A stretch of 64,000 nucleotides of DNA from Cylindrodendrum hubeiense (lineage: Eukaryota > Ascomycota > Sordariomycetes > Hypocreales > Nectriaceae), in NCBI GenBank assembly GCA_014621425.1, contig JAANBB010000133.1, positions 26,306 to 90,305 of the forward strand. Direction: 5' to 3'. Shown here piece by piece: positions 23,176 through 36,253 of the stretch. Within the stretch, counting starts at the first letter, position 1. Each line of letters opens with the position of its first letter. Below the pieces are notes generated by a model that was given only the letters and a program-made list of their open reading frames with translations, searched no databases and had not been told where the DNA came from. The position numbers and the translations under genes are program-made.

Positions 23176-26100
23176 ATGTCTGAAGTCGAGGCCAATGCCA
23201 ACGGCGCCTCCGCCAACCTCGACCTGGCCGCCACCCGGAAGGCCCTGGCCTCATCCTCGACCGCCCTGCGGATAGCTCAACTGCGCACAATCGACGAGAG
23301 AATAGCCCAGAAATGTGCGCCAGCCCTGGAGCTACCCCCCCATCCAGCTTTCCACATCCCACTAACGCTTCTCCCAAGCTTTTGACAATGCCACGCTGCT
23401 TCGCATCATCCAGCTCCTTTTTGGCACACACGCCTTCTATACCGATCGACAATCCCGCCTTGCTGTCCAGAAGTGTTTGGCTACATTGATATCTGCTGGT
23501 GTCGACCCAAAGATCCTCGCCCCCCTCGTCGCCGCCTTGCGCAAGGAGACCCAGAAACATGGCATTGCTCCCACAAGCGCGTTCGTCCTCGTTGAGTGGT
23601 GTGGGCTTCTCATGCAGCACCTCGCGGACAGCCCGCTATGGGATGACTTTGCCAAAGATATTCTGCTTGCTGATGCTGATGCCCTTGAGAAGTGCCACCA
23701 ACCCGTCTCGAGGAAGTCAGTTGCCCACTCTGCCCTCGTCGTCACGAGGAGGGGCATGCGGAAGCTGTTTTCCCACGCCGAATCTTCTGAAAAGCGCTTG
23801 ACTGAAGCTATCAATGTCCTCACAGCCAAGGGTGCCCAGCCTACGGCTAAGAACTCCATCCTCCTAGGCGTCGTTGCCGGTGTATCAGCCCGAAAGACTC
23901 CCCTCAAGCCTATTCTCGAGGCATCCAAGCCCAAGTTCTATGAATTCTTCGTTAGGGAGCTCGTCAACTCTCGCTCTGCAATCCCAGAACACCTGGTTCT
24001 AGGCCTCGAGGATTTCTTTTCCTCATTTGCTACCCTAGACGAGGTTTCTAAAGAACTAGTCCCTGCCCTTGAGAAGGGCCTATTGCGAGCTCCCGAGGTC
24101 ATCCTTGGCGGTGTCCTTACCCCTCTAGTCAAGTCTTTGCCCGACAGCTTCGATCTTTCTAAAGTACTCGACCAAAAGCTTCTCAAGCCCCTCTTGTCGA
24201 ATGTCAAGTCGACAAACGTTACCATTCGCACTGGGGCTATCACCGCTTTCGGCTCCATTGTGACTCGATGCCACGATGTAGACTCTATGGATCACATCAT
24301 TAACGAGATTGCGACCCCCTTAAAGACCGGTAAGCTTGCCGCAGCTGATCACCGAATTCTGCATGCCCAGATGCTTGAAGCCGCTCCACTGTCTAAGTCG
24401 AGCGCTGACAAGGTTGCCAATGCTCTGGCCGTCGTTGCCGGAAAGGAGGGTAATGAAGCTGCTCTGGTAGCTGAGACCTCTGCTCTAGCCATGGCAGTTG
24501 TTTTCCTTCTCAAGAACAACTGTGAGATAGCCAAGCCCGTTTTGGACGTGTTCTCCAAGGGGCTCGCAGACAAGAAACCTCCTTCCCGCAAGGCCTGGTT
24601 GCTGCGTGTGGGGTACATCCTCCAGAGTTTCAAAGATGCCGAATCAGTATCCCCGGGAATGTCTGCCTTTGCCGAGACTGTCATACCTAAAATCATTACT
24701 ACTTTCACAGAAGTCGTTGCAAATCCCGCCACAGCAGTTCAGAACGGCCTTATCGTCGGTGCTTACATTCTGGCCGCCGTATCCCCAATCATCCATGCTC
24801 GCTTCCCAAGCTCGTCCGTTGATACTGCCTTGTCCAAAGCAGCTGTGCCCAAGCACTGCCTCTCTGTGGACCCGAAGCCATCATTCCTCCTAAGTCATCG
24901 CATTTACTCCAAAGTGACGGGAGAAGAGGACTTGAAATGGTTCGCCCGAGCTTTGACTGCAATCTTTCAAGATCTAGGGCGCGAATCGGAGACTCCAGCG
25001 GCTTTGGCCTGGTCTGAGGGAGTTATTCATCTGATTACTTCTCGCGGTGTTCCTACCAAAATCCAACAAGAAACATCAAAGGATCTATCCGGACTCTACG
25101 CGCAGAACCCAAGCTTGACATCGGGCTTCATTATCAGTGGACTCTGGGATTACCTTGAGCAATCTGAAGCTCATGACAGAGATCGAGCAGCGGGTGCTCT
25201 CAACCTCATTCAAGTTGTCAGATCGATTTGCCTCCCTCCGAAAGAGGTAGAAAAGGCCGGCCACAGCATCACCAAAGAAGACCAAGAACTCCAGGCATGC
25301 TCACTCCTGGTGCTAGCCCGTCAAGAGTTGATCCCAAGAGCAAACTGGATCGAACTCTGCCTTCGGATGGAACTTGATCCAGGTGATTTGGTGCGCAAAT
25401 ACGAAAGTGATCTTCTCAAGGAGATTGGAAACAAAACATCCCTTGGCCAAAAGGTACGTACAACTAAAGATTCAATGCAATGAGAATATGCAAGGTCTGA
25501 CAACATCTCGCAGTCTGACGCGGTGAAGAAAGCTGCATACAATGCCGCCGCCGATTTAGCCTTTGTTGCTCCCGAAACTACCATCCCCCCTCTTATGGAG
25601 TTAATTGGTCGTGACCTCAACGTTGAACAGCTCCAAGACATTGGTCCCGTAGAAGCCGCCATCTTCAGGACCCCAGAGGGTACTTGTTTCGTCGATGTGC
25701 TAGCAAAGAAGGCGCAACAATCGGTAGACAAGAACAAGAAGGATTATGACATCTTGAAATGGGAAGAAGAACTCAGAAGTCAGCTGGAGAAGAAAAAGGG
25801 TCAGCAGCGAAAGCTTACTGCCGAGGAGACTGCCAAGGTGAACGCTCAGCTAAAGAAGGAAAGCCAAATCAAGCAAACAATCCGAGAGCTCGAGGCGAGG
25901 CTCCTACGAGGCATCGGCATCATTAGAAGTCTGGCAACTGGCCCGCCTACGGATGCTGCGCTATGGTTGGGCACGGCTGTTTCACTTCTGCTGAATGTCA
26001 TGGACGCAGGTGCCAACCTGATTACGGGTGAAGCAGCACCCTTAGCCTACATTGTCTGCTCCGAGAAGGTGTCATCTCGGTTAGGCTCCATGAGGCCTTT

Positions 26101-29100
26101 CATCGGAGTCGCTACCCTCCGACTCCGAGGAACGTCACTTCCAGATGAGTACAATGAGGAGCCTCTTGAACACCTCATTACAAGAGTGTTGTATCGCCTG
26201 AGGTTTGCTGGCGAACAGCGGCCATTCGACTCAGTCTCGCTGATTTACCTTCTCCCGCTGATGCTCGACGTTCTCCGTAAGGGTGGAAAGGGAGAAACGG
26301 CTGATGATGGAGATACTCAACTCGTCTTAGCTGTTGAAATCCTCTCATTCCACACCGACGTCTGCGCAGATGACGCTGTGCCTCGGGCTGAAGTTCTGTC
26401 GGTTCTCATCAGCTCCATGCAAAGTTACGCTCAGCATTACAAGATCATCAAAGACTGCTTTGCCGATATGTGCCGCTGCATAGCCCCCAATATGAGCCCA
26501 GATGAGATGGTTGTATTGGCAAAGGGTGCTCTAGTGCCAGAAAACCGAGTCAGATCATCAGTGTTGCAGTCAATCAGTGCCGATGTTGACATGACTGAGC
26601 TGGGTTACTCTGATGAAATCTGGGTGGCCTCTCACGATGATGAGGAAGAAAACACTGAGCTCGGCCAGGAGATCTGGGAAGAGAGCGGATTCGAAGTTAG
26701 TGCCGAGGTGCCCTTGAGGATGCTTCCCTTCCTTGAAAGTAAGGACGGTCAGCTTCGTCGCGCTGCAGCCCGGTCTCTGGCTGAGGCCGCTAAAATGCAC
26801 AACGAGACATTGGACAGCGTCCTCGCCAAGTTAAACTCGACCTACCTAGAACTTGCAAAGCCTCGAGTTCAACTCCTTGACGAATTCGGCATGCCCAAGA
26901 AGATGGACCTTTCTGATCCTTGGGAAGCCAGGCAGGGAATTGCCACGGCGTTCAAGGAACTTGCCCCCATCATCAAGACGACTCAACTAGACTCATTCTT
27001 CGACTTCCTGATCGATTCCGGCCCATTGGGAGACAAAAACGGCGCAGTTCGAGGTGAAATGTTAGATGCATCTATTCACATCATTGAGCTCCGCGGCAAA
27101 ACCATCCTCGATAGCCTCATGAAGAAGTTCGAACGAACATTGGAGCAACCAGACAAGGGTAGCGAAGCAGCTGATCGTGTCAATGAGGCCGTGATCATTA
27201 TGTACGGTGCTTTGGCTCGTCACCTCAACCTCGGCGACCCCAAAATCCCCATCGTTGTGGATCGACTCGTGGCCACCTTGAGCACTCCATCGGAGACTGT
27301 GCAGTACGCCATTGCGGAATGCCTCCCTCCCCTCATCCGAGCCTGCCGTGATAAGTCATCAAAATACTTCGGACAGGTTATGGAGGATCTGCTTTCCTCA
27401 AAGAAATATGCCATCCAGCGGGGCTCTGCATACGGACTGGCCGGCCTGGTGATCGGCAGAGGAATTTCGTCACTCCGGGAGTATCGCATCATCTCAACTC
27501 TAAGGGGTGCAATGGAGAATAAGAAGGAATCCCACCAGCGGGAGGCTGCATTGATTGCATATGAGCTCCTCTCAACCATGCTTGGGCGGCTATTCGAACC
27601 CTACGTCATTCAGATTGTTCCTCAGCTGTTGACGGGCTTTGGCGACGCTAATGCCGACGTTCGAGATGCTTGTCTTGCCGCTGCAAAGGCATGCTTCGGG
27701 AAGTTGAGTTCTTACGGTGTGAAGCAAATCTTGCCAACGCTCCTGAGAGGACTCGAGGATCAGCAATGGCGTAGCAAGAAGGGCGCATGTGATCTTCTCG
27801 GTGCCATGGCGTACCTCGACCCTCAGCAGCTGGCAAACAGCCTGCCTGACATTATTCCCCCCCCTGACTGGCGTTTTGAACGACAGTCACAAGGAGGTCA
27901 GGGGAGCCGCAAACCGAAGCTTGAAGAGATTTGGTGAAGTCATCAACAACCCAGAAATCAAGAACCTGGTGGGCATCATTCTCAAAGCTCTTAGCGACCC
28001 TACCAAGTATACCGACGAGGCCTTGGATGCCCTGATCAAGGTTCAGTTTGTGCATTACCTCGATGCACCCTCCTTGGCGCTGGTTACTCGTATCTTGCAG
28101 CGTGGCTTGAGTGATCGATCCAACACGAAGCGCAAGGCAGCTCAGGTTATCGGCAGTTTGGCTCATTTGACTGAGAAGAAGGACGTCATCATGCATCTGC
28201 CCGTTCTTGTGGCTGGCCTGAAGATTGCCATAGTTGATCCCGTGCCAACTACACGAGCCACAGCGTCCAGGGCCCTGGGCTCTTTGGTCGAGAAGCTAGG
28301 TGAAGACACTCTACCTGACCTTATTCCTGGCCTTATGGAAACCCTCAAGTCGGACACCGGAGCAGGCGACCGACTGGGATCTGCTCAGGCGCTCAGTGAG
28401 GTGCTTGCGGGATTGGGCACGACTAGGCTCGAGGAGACACTTCCGACCATTCTTCAAAATGTGGAGTCCTCGAAGCCCGCTGTTCGCGAAGGTTTCATGT
28501 CTCTCTTCATCTTCCTTCCCGTCTGCTTCGGCAACGGCTTTGCCAACTATCTTGGCCGGATTGTCCCACCTATTCTTGCTGGTCTTGCTGACGACATCGA
28601 GTCTATCCGAGAGACTGCTCTTCGTGCGGGACGTCTCTTGGTCAAGAACTTCGCTGTTCGAGCCGTCGATCTCCTTCTCCCAGAGCTCGAGCGCGGCTTA
28701 GCCGATGATAGCTACCGGATTCGACTAAGCTCAGTTGAGCTTGTGGGCGACCTTCTGTTCAACCTCACCGGCATCAAAGCAAATGCTGATCCTGACGACG
28801 ATGACGAGAACATCAAAGAAGCTGGTGCTTCCCTCAAAGAAGTGCTTGGAGAAGAAAAGCGGAACAAGATCCTCTCTGCTCTGTATGTGTGCCGCTGTGA
28901 CACAGCTGGATCCGTACGCTCGGCTGCAATTGCTGTTTGGAAGGTTCTGGTTCACAGTCCTAAGACCCTCAAGGAGCTTGTGCCAACTCTGACACAACTT
29001 CTTATCCGGCGCTTGGGAAGCTCCAATATGGAGCACAAGGTCATTGCTAGCAATGCTCTAGGGGAGCTTATCCGAAAGGCTGGTGATGGTGTACTCTCAA

Positions 29101-31372
29101 GCCTCCTTCCTACCCTTGAAGTAGGCTTACAGACATCGACCGATACGGATGCCAAGCAAGGCATCTGTCTCGCACTTCGGGAGCTCATCGCTTCTGCCTC
29201 GCCTGAGGCATTGGAGGACCATGAGAAAACGCTCATTTCAGTTGTGCGCACGGCTCTCACAGACTCAGATGAGGATGTCAGGGAAGCTGCTGCGGAGGCC
29301 TTCGACTCTCTGCAACAGATCCTCGGCAAGCGAGCGGTTGACCAAGTTCTTCCCTTCCTGCTTAACCTGCTTCGGTCCGAAGACTCAGCAGACAATGCCC
29401 TGCAAGCTCTTCTCACCCTGCTCACGGAGACAACTCGCTCGAACATTATTCTACCTAACCTCATCCCGACCCTCACGACTCCTCCCATCTCTGCTTTCGA
29501 CGCCAAGGCTTTGGCCTCCTTGTCTAAGGTGGCCGGTCCTGCCATGAACAGGCGTCTGCCTAACATTGTCAACTCGCTTATGGACAATGAGATCAACTGC
29601 AAGGAGGATGATCTACGCGAGGAGTTGGAGCTTTCCTTCGACACGGTTATTCAGTCTATCGATGAGTACGACGGCCTGAACACTGTCATGAACGTCCTTC
29701 TGGGGCTCTTGAAACACGAGGATCACCGTCGCCGAGCCGCTACTGCCCGCCATCTGGGCAACTTCTTCTCGGTCTCCAGCGTGGATTATTCAAGGTACAA
29801 CCAAGACATTGTCAGGTCGTTGCTCAACTCCTTCGACGATCCCGACATGGATGTTGTGAGGGCATCTTGGACAGCGCTCAGCGAGTTTACCAAGAAGCTG
29901 AAGAAGGAGGTGATGGAGTCCCTTGTCATCTCTTCCAGACAGACACTCCAGCGTGTCGGCGTTGCGGGCGCCAACTTGCGTGGTTTCGAGCTCCCGAAGG
30001 GCATCAATGCCATCCTACCAATCTTCTTGCAGGGCTTGATGAACGGCACTGCGGACCAAAGAGTGCAGGCAGCCCTGGGTATCTCGGATATCATCGACCG
30101 TACCAGCGAGGCCTCTCTGAAACCATTCGTCACGCAAATCACGGGTCCCCTGATCCGAGTGGTTTCGGAGCGTGCTACAGAGGTCAAGTCCGCTATCCTT
30201 CTCACCCTCAACAATCTACTGGAGAAGATGCCGACTGCTCTCAAGCCATTCTTGCCCCAGCTTCAGCGTACTTTTGCCAAGTCCTTAGCTGACACATCGA
30301 GCGAGGTCCTAAGGACGAGAGCCGCAAAAGCACTGGGCACCCTAATCAAATACACCCCTCGTATCGATCCTCTGATTGCTGAGCTAGTCACTGGATCTAA
30401 GACGACGGATCCTGGTGTCAAGACAGCCATGCTCAAGGCACTGTACGAGGTCATCAGCAAGGCGGGCGCCAATATGGGAGAGGCATCACGAGCTGCTGTT
30501 CTTGCCTTGATCGATATGGAAACCGACGAGAGGGATGAGACCATGACGATAACAAATGCAAAGCTCCTGGGCGCATTAATCGGAATTGTCCCCGAGGACG
30601 CCGCAAATGGCTTGTTGAAGAACCGTGTGGTTACATCCCAGTTCAGCAATTCGTCGGTACTCGCTCTGAATGCTGTGCTGGTTGAGTCCCGGGATGCATT
30701 GCTGCAGGGCCCCCTGGCTGATGAGCTGCCCGAACTCCTTTGCCAGGGCATCACAAGCAAGAATGTAAGTGACAGAAGACCGTTCTATGTAACAAGTATA
30801 GATGAGCTAACTTTGAGGGTTAGGTATTTGTGGCTGACAACTGCATTCTGGCCACTGGTAAGTACCTATTATCTCCTCCGGCCAAGAGCTTCGAAGCCAC
30901 CAAGGGTATCTTTGATGCATTGGCAACGGTTATCCAACCCGGTAACCCCACCGACTCACGTCGACTTGCGTTGGTCATCGTGCGCACGTTGAGCCGAAAC
31001 GACATGGACATGGTTCGGCCCCATCTGCCGCTCCTAGCGCAGCCCATCTTTGCCAGCGTGAGAGACCCAGTGATCCCCGTCAAGTTAGCAGCCGAGGCGG
31101 CGTTTGTCGAGCTTTTCGGCGTGGTGGATGAGGAGAGCCTCATATTCGACAAGTTTATGGCCGGGCCCGGGGCGGACCTTCCGCCCAACACCAAGAGGAG
31201 CATGGGAGACTACTTCAAGCGAGTGGCGGTGAGACTGGGTAACCAGGCTCGCGAGAGGCGTGAAGCAGAGGGTGGCCAGGGTGGATTAGGTCTTTCCAAT
31301 GATGAGGTCGAGGACGAAAGAGAGATCTGGAGCGTGGGAAAAGTTGATGTTGGGAGCGATGTGTTTGCCTGA
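23176..31372 (+). CDS. gcn1: Gcn1, ribosome-bound activator of the Gcn2 kinase (frame broken at a C8 run)
   Basis: Exons 23176-23314, 23379-25453, 25514-30764 and 30824-31372. Skipping one base at 27857-27864 gives 2670 residues, against 2672 in yeast. The protein is almost wholly HEAT-type helical repeats, with the eEF3-like block in the middle (about 1330-1640) and the region that binds the RWD domain of Gcn2 further on (about 2050-2430). Gcn1 senses stalled or collided ribosomes and hands uncharged tRNA to Gcn2 in general amino-acid control. Oddity: at about residue 1519 the frame shifts in a run of eight C; as read, translation would stop at 27937 (about 1545 aa) and lose the Gcn2-binding part. 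The downstream frame stays open and conserved for over 1100 codons, so an indel error or a very recent mutation is likelier than decay. Confidence 0.93.
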
Positions 31373-32088
31373 GCGATTGGACGATCAGGAGTGATAGCAC
31401 TTGTGTAGACATGTCCCAACATTGTGGTTTGTCCTAGTTAAACATACCAAAAGAAAGTATTATTTACGAGCTGCTTGGAACGATTATCAGTCCTTGTGTG
31501 CATGTGTGGTGTTGTCAAGCACAGCCAGAGCACAGCCAGAGCACTACCAAGTGAATACCCTCAATTCCCCAGCTCCCCAGCTCCCGACGTTCTACAGTGG
31601 CCTACGGGGTCTAATGTATCTCCAACGCCAAATCCAATTTGTGACCCAATTAGCTCGGCGATGCAGAAGGAAAATTAGCCCGAGCTGTCCGTCGGAAAAC
31701 CTGCTCGCTGCAAGGTGCCCCGATCGGAGAAACCTATGGCAAGGGGCCGAGGATAGGGTAATCATGCAGCTTCGTTAAACTCGGGACCCAGTATCAAAAC
31801 CACGGCGGGGAGGGTACGTACCTCCCACGATCGCATGGAATCCAAGTGGTGGTGGGGTTTAATGGGGGAAACTGGGATGGTTGTTGTGTGTGGCTCAAGC
31901 AAGGTCACGTGAGGCCACGGCGGTGACTCCATCGCCCTCGCTTAGGGCAGCCCATGGGTCCTAGTGCACGTGAACCCACAAACCCCGAGACGAATGTGTG
32001 TGACCGAGAAATTCTAGCCTCTCAAACCCCTCTCAGACTTCATCCATCACCCATCGAGGACCGGCCATCACCACACACGACAATCAAG
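31373..32088. promoter_or_regulatory. gcn1 3' flank and eL19 promoter with two CACGTG elements
   Basis: The right half carries TCACGTGA at 31905-31912 and GCACGTGA at 31966-31973, about 180 and 120 bp before the eL19 start. Such Cbf1-type sites occur in ribosomal-protein promoters of several ascomycetes; binding here is inferred. No gene recognised in the left half. Confidence 0.5.
31905..31973. promoter_or_regulatory. Pair of CACGTG elements upstream of eL19
   Basis: TCACGTGA (31905-31912) and GCACGTGA (31966-31973) lie 61 bp apart in the eL19 promoter. Confidence 0.5.
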
Positions 32089-32880
32089 ATGTAAGTCACC
32101 CGAGACGACACACGATCAAGCGATACCACATCCCCGCGCTGGACGCAATGGGATTGATGCTTCTGGCATCGATTCGGAGCCGGGGAGCATGTCGCTGATA
32201 AGAGAGAGCTGGTGGCTAATGGACAACTTTTTTTCTATACAGGGTCAATCTGCGAACTCAGAAGCGTCTCGCCTCAGCCGTCATCGGCTGTGGTGAGCGC
32301 AAGATCTGGCTCGACCCCAACGAGGCCAGCGAGATCTCCAACGCCAACTCTCGCCAGACGATCCGAAAGCTCATCGCCGATGGTCTCATCATCCGAAAGC
32401 CCGTGACCCAGCACTCCCGATCTCGTGCCCGCGAGCTCAACCTTGCCCGAAGGGAGGGCCGACACCGTGGCCAGGGTAAGCGCAAGGGTACTGCCGATGC
32501 TCGTATGCCCAGCCAGGTTCTCTGGATGCGCCGCCTCCGAGTCCTCCGCCGTCTCCTCGTCAAGTACCGTGCCAGCGGAAAGATCGACAAGCACCTCTAC
32601 CACGAGCTGTACCACAGCAGCAAGGGTAACGCCTTCAAGCACAAGCGTGCCCTCGTTGAGCACGTATGTGATATCACTCCCGGGCCAGATGGTCTTGACG
32701 GGCAAGAGCGCCTGCTGACATGGAGACGAACAGATCCACCGAGCCAAGGCCGAGAAGGCGCGCGAGCGTGCCCTCCACGAGGAGATGGACGCCAAGCGTG
32801 CCAAGAACAAGGCCGCCCGCGAGCGCAAGCAGGAGAGAGTGACGGCGAAGCGAAATGCTCTCCTCGCCGACGAGGAGTAG
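32089..32880 (+). CDS. rpl19: Cytosolic large-subunit ribosomal protein eL19
   Basis: Exons 32089-32090, 32243-32663 and 32734-32880 give 189 residues, the same length as yeast eL19. The first coding exon is only the AT of the start codon: the intron begins GTAAGT directly after it and its acceptor supplies the G, giving M-V-N-L-R-T-Q-K-R. The protein shows the eL19 hallmarks [30 protein letters not shown] and [20 protein letters not shown], then a long basic C-terminal helix rich in Lys/Arg/Glu/Ala that crosses to the small subunit. There is no other ATG at the end of exon 1 that could replace the split one. The second intron donor is GTATGT. Confidence 0.95.
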
Positions 32881-33995
32881 ACCACCTGGACAACGATGAC
32901 ATTTCGGTCTTGAGAGGAGGCTGCATTCGGAGTCTACGGGTTGGGTCTTTTTTTACGCCCTTCTGGTTTCTACAGTCGTACCGGCGGGGGTTCTGGCATG
33001 TAGCATTCAAAAATGGAATCGATGATGCTCGGATACTGGGTTATTTTCCCAAATGCAAGCCATCGTGTGTGTGTGTTTGTGAGGGACGGAAGAGTGTCCA
33101 CTCGTTGTCTGCCTGCGTGTTGCACTTTACTGGGAGCAACCATCCACTACAAGTACCAGGCCGGGCTACCAAGGGTAGCATATCGTCCAAGAACCTCGCT
33201 CCAAGATTTGTGCCAGTCTTTAACCTAATCGATACCGATCTCTTCAGCTTCCGATGTTGGGTGCAACTGTGACTTGCCCAAGGCGGGGGTGCATGAATTA
33301 ATAGATGGCGTCATGACACAAAGAGAGGAAAAAACAAGTCACATAGTTATCTGCCCCTTCGTGAGGGATGTCCCGCCAGCACGAAGTAGGAACCCCCAGG
33401 CAAGCAAGAGACAGCAGAATGCACTCAGCTACACCATGTTGAATAGGGCGGATGAGCTCCCGTAGGCTGGGCCGTCTCGTCGCACCCAACCATGGTGGCA
33501 CTGGGTGAATAAATGTAGTGGGAGGGCGAGCAGGGGTCCATGGCCGCCACGGTCAGTCAGACGAGGGCTGTGGCGCATGAACTGACTGGCATCCCGGGAG
33601 AGACCCAGAGAGGGCTCCGGTGGTGCTGAATTGGTGCCCGGATTTATGGTCCGTAGCGCCCGGGTCCAGGCGGTTTCTCAGCCTTCCCCTCCCCCCCCAG
33701 TGCTTCCGCGCCCACTAATTCACAATTGGACCTAGAACTCATCCACCTCCGCCTCTGCCACCAACCATCTCCTCCTCCTCCACTAGTCCGCCCGCCCATC
33801 CATCTCGTCCGTCAATGACGTCCTGAGTGAGCTGGTTCTGCTGCACGCACAAACCTCGCCTCTCTCCATTGCTTCGCTTCCGTTGTTTTCCTCATTGTGA
33901 TACCCTCTCTCCCCTCGTCTCCTTGGTCCCCTGGCTGCCGTATTCTCCCATCTGCTCCGCTCCGTCAGTCCGGCTCGTCCTCTCCACACCACGCC
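32881..33995. other. Intergenic between eL19 and the SHMT gene
   Basis: It holds the eL19 3' UTR (a GT run at about 33065-33078) and the SHMT promoter and leader, which is C/CT-rich from about 33680 onwards. No gene recognised; short frames on both strands lack family similarity. Confidence 0.5.
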
Positions 33996-35841
33996 ATGTC
34001 TCTCGCCGGCATGCGAGGCACCTCGCGTGTCCTGCGCGGCATTGCAAAGCCCGTTGCCGTCACCACCGCGTGCACCCGGGCTGCGTCCTCTTTGAGCCTT
34101 GATGGTCAGCAGCAGGTCTGTTGGTGTCCAATTGATCACATTGTCATCTTGTCCTTGTGAATCCCAGTCCTGACGTCGTCATCTTCTTTGTAGTTGCTCT
34201 CAGCCCACCTCGGCAAGGCTGACCCCGCCGTCTTCGACATCATCGAAAAGGTCCGTCTTGGAGTCACCCTCGAGCTCCCCCAGCAACCGAGATCCGGGTC
34301 TGACCTCTCGTCTAGGAGAAAAATCGCCAGAAGCACTTCATCAACCTGATTCCCTCCGAAAACTTTACCTCCCAGGCCGTTCTAGATGCTCTTGGCAGTG
34401 TGATGCAGAGTAAGACCATATAGACGCCAACCCAACCAGCAGCAGCTAACCACCACCACCTTATCCAGACAAGTACTCGGAAGGTTATCCCGGTGCCCGA
34501 TACTATGGCGGAAACGAGTTCATCGATCAAGCTGAGCGCCTCTGCCAACAGCGTGCCCTCGAGGCCTTCAGCCTTGACTCCAAATCCTGGGGAGTCAATG
34601 TTCAGGGTCAGTAACTTCCACCCGCATGCAAGTCGTTGCTTGTCTCTATGTCCCCCATCCGTCGATATGTAGTTAACTAACTTGCCATGCTAGCTCTCTC
34701 TGGCGCCCCCGCAAACCTCTACGTCTACTCAGCCTTGTTAAACACCCATGACCGGCTAATGGGCCTCGATCTGCCTCACGGCGGTCACCTGTCACACGGA
34801 TATCAAACCCCAACCAAGAAGATCTCGGCAATCTCCAAGTACTTCGAGACGGTGCCATATCGCCTGGATGAGTCCACCGGTTATATTGATTACGATAAGC
34901 TAGAGGAGTTAGCCACCATCTACAGGCCAAAGATTATCGTCGCGGGTGCCAGTGCCTATAGTCGGCTTATTGACTATCAACGCATGCGAGAAATTTGCGA
35001 CAAAGTCAATGCCTATCTCCTGGCTGATATTGCCCACATATCGGGCATGGTGGCCGCCAAAGTCCTTCCGGGTCCATTTGCCTTTGCCGATATCGTCACA
35101 ACCACGAGCCACAAGAGCTTGCGAGGTCCCCGAGGGGCCATGATCTTCTACCGAAAAGGCGTACGGAAACAAAACCCCAAGACAAAGGAGGATGAACTTT
35201 ACAATCTCGAGGGGCCTATCAACAGCTCCGTCTTCCCCGGCCACCAGGGCGGTCCTCATAACCACACCATCACTGCCCTTGCAGTTGCTTTGAAACAAAC
35301 CCAAGCACCCGAATTCCACGCCTATCAGTCCCAGGTTCTGGCTAACGCGAAGGCGTTTGCCAAGAGGTTGAGTGAGCCCAAGGGCAAGGGCGGCCTGGGA
35401 TACCAGCTAGTCAGCGGTGGCACTGACAACCACCTGGTCCTGGCTGACCTCAAACCACAAGGTATTGACGGCAGTCGAGTCGAGCGCGTGCTGGAACTGG
35501 TCGGCGTCGCTGCGAACAAGAACACTGTCCCCGGCGACCGCTCGGCTCTTGTGCCTGGCGGTCTTCGCATGGGTACTCCGGCTATGACCACTAGAGGCTT
35601 CAACGAAGACGACTTTGTCCGCGTCGCCGATGTCGTAGACAGGGCAGTAACCATTGCCTCCCGTATCGACAAGGCTGCCCGGAAGGCGGCGGAAGAAAAG
35701 GGTGAGAAAAGCCCCGGTCGGCTCAAGCTGTTCATGGAGCATCTCGGCAACGGCGAGACGGAGCCGGAGATTGTACAGCTGAGGAGTGAGGTTGAGGACT
35801 GGGTCGGCACATACCCCTTGCCGTGGGACACTTCGCGATGA
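33996..35841 (+). CDS. Serine hydroxymethyltransferase, probably mitochondrial
   Basis: Exons 33996-34115, 34194-34250, 34316-34409, 34469-34606 and 34694-35841 encode 518 residues. The N-terminus ([18 protein letters not shown]) is basic, rich in Ser/Ala and without early acidic residues, as in a matrix-targeting signal. Family motifs: [46 protein letters not shown], and [13 protein letters not shown] with the PLP-binding Lys at about 277; [12 protein letters not shown] follows near the C-terminus. The enzyme converts serine and tetrahydrofolate to glycine and 5,10-methylene-tetrahydrofolate. Four introns crowd into the first 700 bp. The presequence favours the Shm1-type mitochondrial isozyme over the cytosolic one. 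Confidence 0.93.
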
Positions 35842-36253
35842 GGTGCGTTGTCAGCTCAATTTGATTCGATGGAGCAGTAAGAACGATGAGCCTGCGAGCA
35901 GGCCATCGAATTTTGTGATTAATTGAGCCTGGGACATTGGGAGCTATGGGAATGATATAGGGCCCCGTCAGGATCTCATTCGCGGTCTTGCCTTTTATAT
36001 ATGATAATGGCTTGGTGACAAATACAGGAGGGCCTCACTTGACCGCACAATCTCTCATGGAACATGGCCCCGAGCCATGTATATATATTCGCTTGTACTT
36101 CTTTAAGCGCCAATCTCATCGAATGCCAGGAAGCAGACCAGGTGTAATTAATTATGGTATATGGCCATCTAGTTAGCTGTGAGGTATCGCTACATACGCC
36201 CAAAGAAGTAAACCAAGAAACATCGAAAATGCAATAGATACACCAATCAACCA
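35842..36253. other. Intergenic, convergent 3' flanks
   Basis: About 410 bp, AT-rich, between the 3' ends of the SHMT and the isochorismatase-AlkB-GST genes. No gene recognised. Confidence 0.5.

Noticed and set aside
28952..29644. 230-codon minus-strand open frame inside gcn1
   Set aside because: Antisense shadow of the conserved Gcn1 HEAT-repeat coding sequence; low-complexity Ser/Arg translation, no family similarity.
32091..32242. Possible C/D snoRNA in eL19 intron 1
   Set aside because: TGATGC and CTGA occur, but only about 44 nt apart with no guide-like element or terminal stem.
32274..32885. 203-codon minus-strand open frame over eL19
   Set aside because: Mirror of the strongly biased eL19 codons; the plus-strand protein is unmistakable.
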